A DNA stretch of 64,000 nucleotides, taken from assembly GCA_963781805.1 (NCBI GenBank), contig CAWAHF010000004.1:5146001-5210000 (forward strand), given 5' to 3'. Shown here piece after piece: positions 1-10,793 of this stretch. The notes under the pieces were generated by a model. It ran no database searches, was not told the DNA's origin, and saw only the letters and a program-made list of their open reading frames with translations. Each line of letters opens with the position of its first letter. Positions within the stretch are counted from its first letter, which is position 1. The translations under genes and the position numbers were made by a program. The DNA comes from JAFGPL01 sp963781805. GTDB lineage: Bacteria; Bacteroidota; Bacteroidia; Bacteroidales; UBA10428.

Positions 1-3000
1 TGTGACAGGAAAATTAAATTCGGCTAAAGGTTTGGGATGAATTGTGATTACTTGTGAAAGTGTATCACTGCACTTATAATCAGATTCTGCAATAAGCTTA
101 ATAGTATATTCCTTATCAACATAATTGTCAAAATTACGAAACTGGTATTGAATATAATCCTCTGTACTGGTTGATACTGATCCGTCACCGAAATCCCAGA
201 AAAACTTTGTGGCTACTACACCTTTGAACAAAGAGGTATTTTGCAGTACTGAGTTATGTGGATAACATGGTTCAAGATCATCAATAATAAAAGAAGAATG
301 AATCTCAGGGCTTACAACTATTTGCTGAGTCCAGGCAGTATCACATCCCTGGAGGTTGGTCACTGTAAGTTTAATGGTGTTATTCTGTTGACTCAAGGTA
401 GTATTGGATATGGAATGATTGAAAACAGGTAACGCACTAGTGGCATCAGTGATGCCATCATTGTTAAAATCCCAAAGGTATTGGTTGATCCCACCGGAAG
501 AGGCTGAACGATCTATTTCAAATTCCTCATCCGAACAGACCGAGGCTTTATCCACGGCGAACTTAGCAAATATAAACGGAAAAATGGTTATTGGTTTTGA
601 AATACTGTCAGTACATCCATACTGGCTGGTGGCATTTAGTTGAATGGTGTGGTTAACACTCACATTTTGTGAGTTGCTGTAAACGTGGGGAATTGGAGTG
701 GTTTTGGAAGAGTAAATACCATCTCCAAAAGTCCAGTAAAAACTTGTACCGGAAATGATATTTGTGTTGTTGCTTATAAAATTAACAGTCAAGGGTTGAC
801 ATCCTTGCGTTTTATCGATTGCAAAGTCAGCATGTATTTCAGGATAGATGATAATTGGCTTGATCAATGTATCGTAGCAGGCATGATTATTTTTTACAAT
901 TAGCCTGAGATTGTCTGTAATATTAGCCAACGAAGTATTGGAATAGGTATGCGTTGGTTCAAAACCGGTATTAACAGGTGAACCATCCCCAAAGTTCCAT
1001 TCATAGAATTTTGCTCCGGCTGGTGTTCGATTGGTTATGTCTACACCAAATGGAGAGCAACTATCACTCCTAGCTACAATAAAATCTGCGTCAAGAAATG
1101 AATATACTGTGACAGGTTTTGAGACCATACTGTCGCATCCAAAACTGTTATATGCGGTGAGTGTTACATCGAAGGTTGAATCGTTGATGTTGAAATGTCC
1201 AAATGTCTGTTGAAATAAGGTAGAACTAATGGAACTTGAGAGCTCGGGTCCAAATTTCCAGTCGTATGTAAGGTTTTTTCCTGAAGAATTATTCTGAAAA
1301 GCAATTGTTAACGGATTACATCCGGCATTATCGCTTATACTGAATGCTGCAACAACCTGCGGATAAATTAAAATACTACGTTGTAAGGAATCCAAACAAC
1401 CTTCCGGGCTGTGTACCCTTAATTTAAGCATATAAGTTGTATCTTTGTCAGATAAAGGATTCCAGTATTTATGAGACAAAAGATTATTGCCGGAATTATC
1501 AATGGGGGAACCATCTCCCCAGTTCCATTCATATAAATCAACACGTGCACTTAGATTTGTAACATTAATATCAATTGGAGCACAATTGTTTAAGAAATCA
1601 AGTGCAAAATTAGCTTTTACGTATGGATGCACAGTGATGGTCGTATCTTTGGTACTGAAACATCTGTTATCTGAAGTAACAGTTAATTTAGCATCATAAA
1701 CAAAGTCTGATGTTGTACGGTTAAAATAGCGGTGTGTATGATTGTTTTTAACAGTATCTACCGCCGATACACCATCTCCGAAATCTAGATTATACCTTAA
1801 TTTATATCCTGTGGAGGTATTTGTGAATAAAACTCTCACCGAATCACAGATCTCTGATTTATCAATTTCAAAATTGGCTTTAACTTCAGGTAATACTACT
1901 ACCTTTTTTTGTGGGAAGGTATCTGCACATCCCATTCGGTTTAGAACGGTAAGGTCAACTTTAATTGTGTCAGGAGAGGAAAGACTTGTATCTGAATGAT
2001 TTATTAATACCGGTGAATAATTTAAAGTTTTGAAATTGTTTATTTTGTCTGAGTAATCAATGTGCCATTTAAATGTATCAACACCTATTGAGTTGTTGAC
2101 TTTAAGTTGTAATTGCATAGGCGAACAAACCAAAGCAGTATCAAGAGCAAGAGAAGCCTTAATATAGGGATGAACCAGGATATTCTGGGAAGCAGTATCC
2201 GTGCAGCCAAAAAGTGAGGTTACAATTAATCTGGCAACATATGTCGTATCATTTAACCCATGATTGATGTATGCTTTAGAAGGAATACTGTCAAAAGATT
2301 GCGTTTGATCACCAAATTCCCAGTAATAACCTGTAGTTGAGATATGTCCGCTTGATGTATTGTTAAAGTTGACGGTCAGCGGTGAACAACCGATCGTGTT
2401 ATCCGCAGTGAACTGGGCATCTACACCGGGTTTGATGGTAATAATTTTTTCACGGAAACTAGGGCATTCGCCAAAAGGTCCCCATGCGATGAGTTTTACC
2501 CTGTAATGTTGCAGCGTATCGGTGTGGTTTTCAGGAAAGTTATGATTAAACGGGTTGGGGAGTAAAGATTGACTAATTGTATCTGTATAGTTAATTGCAT
2601 TAAAGTTCCAGAGCATCTTGTCAGCAAACGCAAAATTGGTAGTGTTGTTAAATAAAGGGGCATAGGGTGAGCATCCAACAGCGTTTGATATAGTAAAGTC
2701 AGCAATAGGCGCATTGATGACTCTTGCCTGAACATAAATAATTGTATCAGAATAACATTCGCGGTAAATGGTAACTCCGAACTTATAGAGTCCTGCATCA
2801 GGCGGAGAGAAATAAACTTCATTGTTGGTGGTACTGTTAAGATATATGGTATCTCCGGGATTTGGTGCAAGACTAAACCATTTGTAAGCAATGCCACCCT
2901 CTACTGCAAACAAAATCAAGTCAAGGTTGCAATAAGTTTTTTTTGCCGGGGCTTTAGGTCCCCCAATACCTGCACTTCCCCTGTTCGAAGAAAAATCTGA

Positions 3001-4425
3001 GAAATAGCCATATTTGCCGCCATTACCCGGACCTCCATTTTGCACACCAAGGTGAAATCGTGCAATAGGATTTGCAATAGTTGCCGTGGTCCCGGGAGTG
3101 ATTCTTCCTGCCAGGGTAAAGAAGGTATTTACAGCAGGATTGCTATTATCCAAAACAGCCCAGGAACTATCGGGCAGGAATTTGAAATAGGATTTTGATA
3201 TAGGAAATGAATTATTGCCAACAATCAGGGTGAAATTTTCCACGCTTTTATTTTTATAAGGACTGGCCGGATTAGTCTCATTGCGCACCATAAGGTTTAA
3301 CCGAAGCGGGTCGCTGGTATTCATACCACGCGTAAAAGTAACATTATAGGAGCCTGTACAACCGTCAATAGTTGGAAGCGTGGAACCGGCAAGCTCACAA
3401 CCGCCACCTGTACCTGATATATGATTTATATATACAGGTTCAGAGCAGTTGACTACCTCGAATAAATTGTTTACCTGTTTGCTCCACGACTCTCCGGCAT
3501 CAATTGTGGTCTGATATACACCATCCACATCAATGTCGGTGCCATCTATTGTTGCCGTAATAAAAATCCGTTCACCCCCATTTGAGGCCTGAACATCTCC
3601 TTTCATTACAATATAATTCCTGCCTATCAGGTTTACTGGAATCAATTGATCGCCTGCTATATCTCTGCAGGAATTTTTAGCCATGGAATCATCGTACCAG
3701 GTAATGGCAATTTTTTTATCAGAGGAAACCTTTACACCCATTATGTGTTGCGCCGCTGCCTGACTGTTTGCCACAAATGCAAAGGTTTCACCTCTGTCAA
3801 GCACTATCGTTTCTGTAGCTGGAGGACCAGTAAAGTTTTGCCACGAACCATTTCGGTCAATAGTAATAGTCGTCGAATCTTCAGTAGCTGCAATAATAAA
3901 TCCGCTGTATGGGAGTGGCGAATAATTACCATTGTTAAAATAATTTTGGGTAGAAACATAAAAATCTGTGCCCAATGCATTTTTACCTTTAAGCGCGAAG
4001 ATATCCCGGTTACAATCGTTGTCAAGTTCATAATACGCGGTTATGTTTCCCGGGCTGGAAGTAATATGAAAGGCTTTCCTCTGAATGGTTTTTCCACCAG
4101 TGGGAGGATATTCCATAGGATAATTCTCATAAACATCGGGCAGATAGGTTGGTGTGATAGCTTCTTTGCGGTGTTCGCCTGCTGATAGAGAAAACTCAAC
4201 CGGCACAAACCAGGGGTTTCCAGGCATTTCAATTTTTACAGTGGTTGCCTGCTCGGCAGTAACATAAATGCTTACGGGACGTCCATGACCTGGTGTTGGA
4301 TTCACACCGCAGGTGTGACCACCGGTGACGTCAGGTGCGGCAAACCAGAATTCATTGTCAGTTTGGCAAAAAACCCAGGGTGTAACTGACATCAACAACA
4401 AAATGATAATCAGATTTTTTTTCAT
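1..4425 (-). CDS. Giant secreted IgGFc-binding-like / multi-PKD protein (3' end outside window)
   Basis: The frame is open from an ATG at 4425 down to base 1, giving 1475 codons without a stop, so the C-terminus lies outside the window. The N-terminus is a signal peptide (MKKNLIIILLLMSVTPWVFC) followed by a domain starting TDNEFWFAAPDV. That domain resembles the IgGFc-binding N-terminal domain seen in Bacteroidota adhesin-like proteins (roughly residues 20-370). After about residue 540 there are about ten PKD-like repeats, each with a Cys-Ser/Asn-Pro opening and a WxFGDG core, for example FFWDFGDGS near the left edge. Such proteins usually end in a T9SS or gliding-motility sorting domain, but that part is not visible. 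It is divergent from the giant gene at 4591. The surface location is inferred and the ligand is unknown. Confidence 0.88.
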   Translation of the reverse strand, partial: MKKNLIIILLLMSVTPWVFCQTDNEFWFAAPDVTGGHTCGVNPTPGHGRPVSIYVTAEQATTVKIEMPGNPWFVPVEFSLSAGEHRKEAITPTYLPDVYENYPMEYPPTGGKTIQRKAFHITSSPGNITAYYELDNDCNRDIFALKGKNALGTDFYVSTQNYFNNGNYSPLPYSGFIIAATEDSTTITIDRNGSWQNFTGPPATETIVLDRGETFAFVANSQAAAQHIMGVKVSSDKKIAITWYDDSMAKNSCRDIAGDQLIPVNLIGRNYIVMKGDVQASNGGERIFITATIDGTDIDVDGVYQTTIDAGESWSKQVNNLFEVVNCSEPVYINHISGTGGGCELAGSTLPTIDGCTGSYNVTFTRGMNTSDPLRLNLMVRNETNPASPYKNKSVENFTLIVGNNSFPISKSYFKFLPDSSWAVLDNSNPAVNTFFTLAGRITPGTTATIANPIARFHLGVQNGGPGNGGKYGYFSDFSSNRGSAGIGGPKAPAKKTYCNLDLILFAVEGGIAYKWFSLAPNPGDTIYLNSTTNNEVYFSPPDAGLYKFGVTIYRECYSDTIIYVQARVINAPIADFTISNAVGCSPYAPLFNNTTNFAFADKMLWNFNAINYTDTISQSLLPNPFNHNFPENHTDTLQHYRVKLIAWGPFGECPSFREKIITIKPGVDAQFTADNTIGCSPLTVNFNNTSSGHISTTGYYWEFGDQTQSFDSIPSKAYINHGLNDTTYVARLIVTSLFGCTDTASQNILVHPYIKASLALDTALVCSPMQLQLKVNNSIGVDTFKWHIDYSDKINNFKTLNYSPVLINHSDTSLSSPDTIKVDLTVLNRMGCADTFPQKKVVVLPEVKANFEIDKSEICDSVRVLFTNTSTGYKLRYNLDFGDGVSAVDTVKNNHTHRYFNRTTSDFVYDAKLTVTSDNRCFSTKDTTITVHPYVKANFALDFLNNCAPIDINVTNLSARVDLYEWNWGDGSPIDNSGNNLLSHKYWNPLSDKDTTYMLKLRVHSPEGCLDSLQRSILIYPQVVAAFSISDNAGCNPLTIAFQNNSSGKNLTYDWKFGPELSSSISSTLFQQTFGHFNINDSTFDVTLTAYNSFGCDSMVSKPVTVYSFLDADFIVARSDSCSPFGVDITNRTPAGAKFYEWNFGDGSPVNTGFEPTHTYSNTSLANITDNLRLIVKNNHACYDTLIKPIIIYPEIHADFAIDKTQGCQPLTVNFISNNTNIISGTSFYWTFGDGIYSSKTTPIPHVYSNSQNVSVNHTIQLNATSQYGCTDSISKPITIFPFIFAKFAVDKASVCSDEEFEIDRSASSGGINQYLWDFNNDGITDATSALPVFNHSISNTTLSQQNNTIKLTVTNLQGCDTAWTQQIVVSPEIHSSFIIDDLEPCYPHNSVLQNTSLFKGVVATKFFWDFGDGSVSTSTEDYIQYQFRNFDNYVDKEYTIKLIAESDYKCSDTLSQVITIHPKPLAEFNFPVT

Positions 4426-4590
4426 AACGGCCGGTTTTACCCAAAATAAAAAACATCTGTAATATTATTTATTTAAGGTGAATAGTTAATTCTTATTCAT
4501 CAAAACTTTTTAACAATTTATACGTAAATTCTTTATAATTGTTATTTTTAAGTAGCCATTGCATTTAGCTATTTTTTAACGGTAATAAAA

Positions 4591-7500
4591 ATGAAAAAAA
4601 ATTTATTGATACTCGTAATCCTGTGCATATCGAATTATATTCATTCGCAAATTGATACTACCATTTATTACCTGAATGAAAGTTTTGAAACATCTCCACG
4701 AAATTGGCTAAGCCTGCCTCCGGATAATGTTATTAAATGGACATATCAAAATGGTGGCAGTAGTGGAAATCCTGTTTCAGCATTTGATGGAAGCTACAAT
4801 GCATTCTTTTATTGGAATGATTTTGAATCAAAGATTCGCGATTTGGTTTCAACTCCAATTAACCTGAGTGCGGCTGTTAAACCCCGACTTACGTTCTATC
4901 ATACGCAAGTACAGTCAGGTGATGGTACAGATAATCTTAAGGTAATGTTTCGAACTTCCCCGACTGGTTCCTGGGATACAATTGCTTCATACATTACTCC
5001 TGTTGCTTCATGGACTAAAAGAAGTTTTAACATTGATCAGGAGGGCTCGCAATACCTGACCGGACAGTTTTATCTGGCTTTTCGGGGTACCGCAAACGGC
5101 GGCCATGGCATTTGTATTGATAGTGTGAAAATAGTAGAGACGGCAATAATCAACCGCTATATTAATTCCGTATCGGCTGATGATATTGTATATCCGGTGG
5201 TACCTTCGGGTGTGAGAGTGCTTCCTGTATTCAGAATTAATATTGAAGTATTTGGAAACACCGGTACACTAATCCTTGACTCATTGAAAATAAAATCAAT
5301 CAGTGCTGATAATAGTGTTTTCGAAACCAATGGATTTCAATTATTTTATACTCAGGATCAAATTTTCAGGAATAAAGCAAAGGGTGTTTCCACAAAAATA
5401 GGGGCCTCGGTATCTGTCAATAATGGATATATAAAATTTAACGGTCTTAATAAATCAATACGAACCGGCAATCACTATTTATGGCTCGCAGTCGATATAA
5501 AGCCCGGTGATATACATAATAAAGATATTGATTTTATGGTCGAGACCAATAATGTGTATATTAGCGGTAGTTCTTATCCTTCTGCCAATTTGTCTCCTTC
5601 CGGTAAAAACACCATTGAAGAATCTGTTTTTTACGATAATTTCGACACAGACAAAGGCTGGTCGCTTGATAATGATTTTGAGCGCGATGTTCCGAAAGGA
5701 AAATTTGTAATCAAGAGTAGTGATCCTGATTATGCATATTCCGGAACAAAGGTGCTTGGTACAGACCTGAATGGCGATGGTGCATATAAGTTGAATATTG
5801 ATTCAGCCACTGCGTATTTTGCGACTACACCATCAATGAATTTAAAGTATTTCGATCGTATCAAACTGTCGATGATGAAATGGATCGCCTTTGAAACTAA
5901 TGATGAGGCTTCTATTGATATCAGTACGGATGGTGGAACTTCATGGATAAAAATTTGGAGCAGTCAGGTTAGTGGACAAAATTTGGAATATACCTGGAAT
6001 TCACTATCATTTTCCAATGAAGTTAATAATCTGGCTCGAAGACAACCAAATGTAAAATTTCGTTTTGCTATCAACTTTTCTGATGATAATAATGCCTATG
6101 CCGGTTGGAACATAGATAACTTTGCCGTAACTGGTGAATACCTTACCAATGAAGTTGGAATCTCACGAATAATTTTACCTTGCAGCGAATGTTTAAATAG
6201 CGGTTTTGACTCTGTGAAAGTTGTGGTGCGCAATTATGCCGCTATTCCATCGAATTCCAACCTGCCGCTCTTCTTCTCATTAAACGGCAATCAGGGTCCA
6301 AAGATTTATGATACACTTAAATCCTCGATTCCTGTGGATGATTCAGTGGTTTTCACTTTTAAAACACCTGCAAACTTTCCCGGACCAGGGAGTTATAATT
6401 TTTTGTGTGCCACAGATAGATATGGCGATCAGGACAAATCCAATGACTCGGTTTATGTGCAAATAAAAATTCAGGATAATATTGAACCTTCCTACCTTGT
6501 TGATTTTGAAACAGATGGAGGGTATTGGATAAATGGAGGTATTGCCAATACATGGATTTGTAAAATTCCGGATGTAAGTATCGGTGAGATTCCGGGTAGT
6601 CCGAATGCATGGATACTATCTCCGTTTGGTAATTATACCGACAGCGACAGCTCATTTTTAGTAAGTTCATGTTATGATCTTACCGGAAGCGATCAGCTCA
6701 TACTTGAAATGAAATACACAAATATATCACAGAATGGCAAAGATGGCGCTAATATACAATATTCAATTAACGATGGAATAACCTGGAATGTTATTGAGAA
6801 TAATATGCTTGGTTACAGTTGGAACTGGTACAACTCACCTGTATCTGCTCTTGGCCAGAATGGCTGGTCAGGCAACAGTAACGGTTGGAAAACAGCCAAA
6901 ACGCTACTGCCTTTATCACTTCTTACACAACCTCGTGTAAAATTCAGAGTTTTATGGATGTCGGACAGTGATCCTACCGATGGTAGTCGTGGTATAGCAC
7001 TCGATGATTTTTCTGTTTACCCTGCTCCGCCTGATATTGGTGTACTTTCAATCGATATGCCCGGAGATGCTTGTTTGAATGAGAATCCTGATCAAATCTC
7101 TGTCACAGTTAAAAATTATGGATTAAATAAGGTTTCTGCAGGTGATACTATTCTAATGGGCTTTATATTTGAAGGAAATCCTGCAGTATATGATACACTT
7201 ATGTTGGGTGAAGATTTTGACCCGGGAGATTCCATTCAGTATACATTTTCCGAAAAAATTGAGATACCGGATCCGGGATTTTATAATCTTTCCGTATTTA
7301 CTCTATTCGAAGATGATCCCTGGTTTTATGGAACGAATAACGACACTTTATCGACAACCTTTGAGGTATTTCCATTGCCCATCACAGGTATTCCCGATAC
7401 AATTCAATCGAGAGAACCGGATACCGTTATTATTCGTGCCGTGAAAGATATTAATTATAACTATTCCTGGAGGGATACCCTGGGAACTGTACTTTCCACT

Positions 7501-9531
7501 GAGGATACTTTGAAAGTACCCGGAGATGGGTGGTATTACCTGTTGGTCACAAATTCCGGCGGCAATGGTTGTTCGTTGCTGGATTCCGTGTACGTAGAAT
7601 TGCTCTTTAGCGATATTGGAATCGATACCATTGTCAATCCTATATCCTCCTGTGAACTTTCAGACGATGAACAACTAATCGTTCGGATTAAAAACTTTGG
7701 TACCGACAGCATTGTTGCCAATTCAAAGATTGCACTTTCCTATATATTTGAGGGTGGGGCGCCCGTATACGATACACTTCTGCTTACCAGAGCATTCCAA
7801 TCACAGGAAACTATCGATTTTCCATTTACGGGAAGCAGTGAAAATTTTAGGGCAGAAGGTTTGCATAATCTGAGGCTGTTTGCATACTATGGTGGAGATA
7901 CCGTCAGATATAACGATTCGTTAAACCTGAATATTGAAGTATTTGGTTATCCAACGGTCGATATTGGCGGGGACAAAGTGGTTGAAGCGCTTACCTATCC
8001 CTTGGATGCAGGTGCAGGATTCATTGCATATCAGTGGGAAGACGGAGACTCGGTTCAGGTACATACTGTTGATGAATCGGGGTTGTACTATGTCATTGTA
8101 ACGGATGTCCATGGCTGTCCGGGATATGATTCTGCATATATCCGGCTCAAAATCAGGGATGTCTCACCCAGTGCCCTCATTTCCCCAACGTCCGCTTGTA
8201 GTACCCTTGGTAATGTGAGTGTTCAGCTTCAGGCGAAAAATACCGGGAACGACACTATCCCTCAGAGTTCAAAGGTATATTTTAAATATAAATTAGGAGC
8301 ACAGGCTATCCGAAGCGATTCGCTGACATTGTCTTCACCTCTGTATCCCGGAGGAACCGTAAACCGTTTATTTTCTTATGTTGAAAACCTGAATTCGTAT
8401 GGTGAATATGACTTTATGCTCTATGCAACCACGAAAAATGATCTGAATCATGCAAATGATACCCTAAACGACACCATATTCCTTCAGCCAAAACCCGTGG
8501 TCGATTTTGGACTTGATGATATTTTTACCTATAAAGGTTTAGGTTATGTGTTGGATGCAGGGTTTGGTGATTCATATAATTATCAATGGCAGGATGGAGC
8601 TTTAGGCCAGACGTATTCTGTAACCAAATCAGGTGTATATAATGTAAAGGTTACTGATGGCAGAACGGGTTGTTTTGCCAAGGATTCTGTAACTATTTTC
8701 CTGATTATTACCGATGTGGGGATAACTTCCGTTACACTTCCTCCGGATTCATGTTCCGGAAGCTACAATGATGTTCAGGTTCAGATAAAAAATCTTGGGA
8801 ATTCAAGTATTGCTGCAGGCGATACCATAAAGGTTGCTTATACCCTCAATAATAGTTTATTGGGAGAAGATGAATATATATTGGGTTCAGTATTTGCTTT
8901 CGGTAGCAATATTTCCCGTACCCTAACCAATACGATTACACTTACCGATGGGATTCAGTCTAAACTCAGGTTTTACACTAAATATCGTGGGGATTTAAGG
9001 CCTGAAAATGACACACTTACTAAAGGATATGGTATAGTGAAAAGAAGCCCCGTTGTAAACTTTAATGATGTTGCAGGGGTTATTATGACTGATCTTCCGT
9101 ATGTGCTTATTCCTGAAGCGGGACATCCTTCTTACCTGTGGCAGGATAATTCAATTACTCCTACTTATACGGTAACTTCTTACGGGCAATATTCTGTTAC
9201 AGTGACGGCAGCCAATGGCTGTAAGACAAGCAAATCTGTAAATGTAGTATTTGAAACCGGAGTTGAAGACAACGTACAAAATCCGTTTAACTTACAGGTT
9301 TATCCAAACCCGGCCAGAGATTTCCTGAATTTGGAAATGGATATGACGGAAACTGAAAGCGTGGTTATTGAATTTTACAACAGCGAAGGCAAATTACTAT
9401 TCAATGACAAAGCAGAAAAAGGATGGACCTACAGGCAAAGCTTCGATATGAGTGCCTACATACAGGGAATTTATTTTCTAAGAATCTATAATTCAGAAGT
9501 ATCCCAAATCACCAAAGTGATTATTTATTAA
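4591..9531 (+). CDS. T9SS-sorted giant surface protein with CARDB-like repeats
   Basis: This 1646-residue protein has a signal peptide ending near NYIHSQ. Three MAM or choice-of-anchor-like jelly-roll segments lie at about residues 30-185, 350-515 and 640-810. At least five CARDB-like modules begin D/E-V/I-G-I and carry a Pro and Cys, at about residues 521, 815, 1007, 1189 and 1375. They are interleaved with Ig-like stretches such as YQWQDGALGQTYSVTKSG. The C-terminus (about 1565-1646) is a type A T9SS sorting domain, with VYPNPARDFLNLEM and a final GIYFLRIYNSE segment. It should be exported by T9SS and held on the cell surface or released. No catalytic motif was recognised, so an adhesive or structural role is only inferred. 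A strong terminator follows. Confidence 0.9.
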   Translation: MKKNLLILVILCISNYIHSQIDTTIYYLNESFETSPRNWLSLPPDNVIKWTYQNGGSSGNPVSAFDGSYNAFFYWNDFESKIRDLVSTPINLSAAVKPRLTFYHTQVQSGDGTDNLKVMFRTSPTGSWDTIASYITPVASWTKRSFNIDQEGSQYLTGQFYLAFRGTANGGHGICIDSVKIVETAIINRYINSVSADDIVYPVVPSGVRVLPVFRINIEVFGNTGTLILDSLKIKSISADNSVFETNGFQLFYTQDQIFRNKAKGVSTKIGASVSVNNGYIKFNGLNKSIRTGNHYLWLAVDIKPGDIHNKDIDFMVETNNVYISGSSYPSANLSPSGKNTIEESVFYDNFDTDKGWSLDNDFERDVPKGKFVIKSSDPDYAYSGTKVLGTDLNGDGAYKLNIDSATAYFATTPSMNLKYFDRIKLSMMKWIAFETNDEASIDISTDGGTSWIKIWSSQVSGQNLEYTWNSLSFSNEVNNLARRQPNVKFRFAINFSDDNNAYAGWNIDNFAVTGEYLTNEVGISRIILPCSECLNSGFDSVKVVVRNYAAIPSNSNLPLFFSLNGNQGPKIYDTLKSSIPVDDSVVFTFKTPANFPGPGSYNFLCATDRYGDQDKSNDSVYVQIKIQDNIEPSYLVDFETDGGYWINGGIANTWICKIPDVSIGEIPGSPNAWILSPFGNYTDSDSSFLVSSCYDLTGSDQLILEMKYTNISQNGKDGANIQYSINDGITWNVIENNMLGYSWNWYNSPVSALGQNGWSGNSNGWKTAKTLLPLSLLTQPRVKFRVLWMSDSDPTDGSRGIALDDFSVYPAPPDIGVLSIDMPGDACLNENPDQISVTVKNYGLNKVSAGDTILMGFIFEGNPAVYDTLMLGEDFDPGDSIQYTFSEKIEIPDPGFYNLSVFTLFEDDPWFYGTNNDTLSTTFEVFPLPITGIPDTIQSREPDTVIIRAVKDINYNYSWRDTLGTVLSTEDTLKVPGDGWYYLLVTNSGGNGCSLLDSVYVELLFSDIGIDTIVNPISSCELSDDEQLIVRIKNFGTDSIVANSKIALSYIFEGGAPVYDTLLLTRAFQSQETIDFPFTGSSENFRAEGLHNLRLFAYYGGDTVRYNDSLNLNIEVFGYPTVDIGGDKVVEALTYPLDAGAGFIAYQWEDGDSVQVHTVDESGLYYVIVTDVHGCPGYDSAYIRLKIRDVSPSALISPTSACSTLGNVSVQLQAKNTGNDTIPQSSKVYFKYKLGAQAIRSDSLTLSSPLYPGGTVNRLFSYVENLNSYGEYDFMLYATTKNDLNHANDTLNDTIFLQPKPVVDFGLDDIFTYKGLGYVLDAGFGDSYNYQWQDGALGQTYSVTKSGVYNVKVTDGRTGCFAKDSVTIFLIITDVGITSVTLPPDSCSGSYNDVQVQIKNLGNSSIAAGDTIKVAYTLNNSLLGEDEYILGSVFAFGSNISRTLTNTITLTDGIQSKLRFYTKYRGDLRPENDTLTKGYGIVKRSPVVNFNDVAGVIMTDLPYVLIPEAGHPSYLWQDNSITPTYTVTSYGQYSVTVTAANGCKTSKSVNVVFETGVEDNVQNPFNLQVYPNPARDFLNLEMDMTETESVVIEFYNSEGKLLFNDKAEKGWTYRQSFDMSAYIQGIYFLRIYNSEVSQITKVIIY

Positions 9532-9560
9532 GATTTAGCCAAATCGATTTCAAAGGTATC

Positions 9561-9599
9561 ACGCTTTTCTCCTGACTGATTATGCAGGGGAAAAGCGTT
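9561..9599 (+). terminator. Rho-independent terminator after the T9SS gene
   Basis: An inverted repeat pairs ACGCTTTTC-T-CCTG with CAGG-G-GAAAAGCGT around a ten-base loop and is followed by a T-rich tract. It starts 30 bases after the stop codon of the upstream gene. Confidence 0.75.
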
Positions 9600-9729
9600 T
9601 ATTTATTCATTGGATTTTTATATAAAAACATGATAACAATCAGCAGCTTATATGATAATTGTTCTTTTTTTGAGGTTAAAAGGTTGGTAATTTTCTATCC
9701 TTATTTAATGATTGAAGAATTGCTGGAAT

Positions 9730-10641
9730 ATGCTGAATAACATCATTGCATCTGTTTTACCTTTTTTCCCGGAAAAACTGGTATGGATATTTTCCAAAAG
9801 GTACATTGCCGGAGAATCGCTTGAAGATGCCTTGCGTGTTTCAAAAGAGTTAAATTCTCAGAATATAGAAGTTACACTTGATGTGCTTGGTGAATTTCAG
9901 ACACGTTTGGAAAAAATCGAATTTTATAAAGCAACCTATTTGAATACAATCCATGAATCTGTAAAAGCAGGGATTAATTCAACATTCTCAGTAAAGCCTA
10001 CCATGTTTGGATTATTGATTGACAAAGAGGTATGTTATAGTCATATCCGTGATATTGTGAAACTGGCATCTTCAAATAACTCGTTTATCCGTATCGATAT
10101 GGAGGATTCCAAATGCACTGACCTTGAGATGGAGCTGTATAAAAGGTTATTTGACGAATTTCCACGAAATGTTGGATTGGTTTTACAAGCCTATCTGAAA
10201 CGAACAATGGATGATATCATGGATTTGAATACATTGAATACAAAGGAAAATCCTGTAAATATTCGGCTCTGTAAAGGAATTTATATTGAACCGGAGGAGA
10301 TAGCGTACAAAAAAAAGCATGAGATTAATCTTCATTTTGCTGAAGATCTCGAATTCATGATGGCCAATCGTTTTCGCGTAGCAATTGCCACACACGATGA
10401 GAAGCTGGTTCAGGAAGCGTACAAAATTATCGAAAAACATAACATATCAAACGACATGTTTGAATTTCAAATGTTGTACGGAGTTACTCCCGAACTCAGA
10501 AAAACCATACTTGCAGGAAAATATAGAATGCGGGTGTATGTTCCTTTCGGCAAAGAATGGTTTAATTACTCCACACGACGATTAAAAGAAAATCCAAGAA
10601 TGGTATCACATATTTTGAAAGCAATAGTTATCAGGAAATAA
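9730..10641 (+). CDS. Proline dehydrogenase
   Basis: This is a monofunctional FAD-dependent proline dehydrogenase that oxidises proline to pyrroline-5-carboxylate. Family motifs seen are NIRLCKGIY (cf. RLVKGAY), IATHD, FEFQMLYG and the C-terminal RVYVPFGKEWFNYSTRRLKE, with the substrate-binding Arg pair. I start at the ATG at 9730 (MLNNIIASVLPFF, 303 aa). The frame can extend to a TTG at 9712, but a competing ATG at 9708 opens a ten-codon out-of-frame leader ORF that would overlap it. No pyrroline-5-carboxylate dehydrogenase lies beside it, so the pathway must be completed elsewhere. It stands alone between the T9SS gene and the convergent higBA pair. Confidence 0.9.
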   Translation: MLNNIIASVLPFFPEKLVWIFSKRYIAGESLEDALRVSKELNSQNIEVTLDVLGEFQTRLEKIEFYKATYLNTIHESVKAGINSTFSVKPTMFGLLIDKEVCYSHIRDIVKLASSNNSFIRIDMEDSKCTDLEMELYKRLFDEFPRNVGLVLQAYLKRTMDDIMDLNTLNTKENPVNIRLCKGIYIEPEEIAYKKKHEINLHFAEDLEFMMANRFRVAIATHDEKLVQEAYKIIEKHNISNDMFEFQMLYGVTPELRKTILAGKYRMRVYVPFGKEWFNYSTRRLKENPRMVSHILKAIVIRK

Positions 10642-10722
10642 CCCAATACCGAGGAATATTGGTATAATTCAGTAAGAGATTATGGTGGAATAAAGGGATT
10701 ATTAAAAGTGGAATTATTAATT

Positions 10723-10756
10723 TAGCACGCGTTACGCTATCGCTAAACGCGCGCTA
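10723..10756. repeat. GC-rich imperfect palindrome
   Basis: TAGC-A-CGCGTT and AACGCG-C-GCTA arms enclose a short inner repeat, forming one 34-bp hairpin. It is much more GC-rich than its surroundings and sits between the convergent proline dehydrogenase and higA genes. It resembles a REP-type extragenic element, or it could act as a bidirectional transcription stop, though no T-run follows. Confidence 0.5.
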
Positions 10757-10793
10757 TTTGGGCTATTGGGGGACAATATAAAATTAAGTTTTT

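Noticed and set aside
2496..2897. 133-codon minus-strand open frame
   Set aside because: It is an out-of-frame shadow inside the PKD protein gene.
3646..4185. 179-codon plus-strand open frame
   Set aside because: It is antisense to the first part of the IgGFc/PKD gene, whose frame has a signal peptide and clear domains. The plus-strand product shows no family resemblance.
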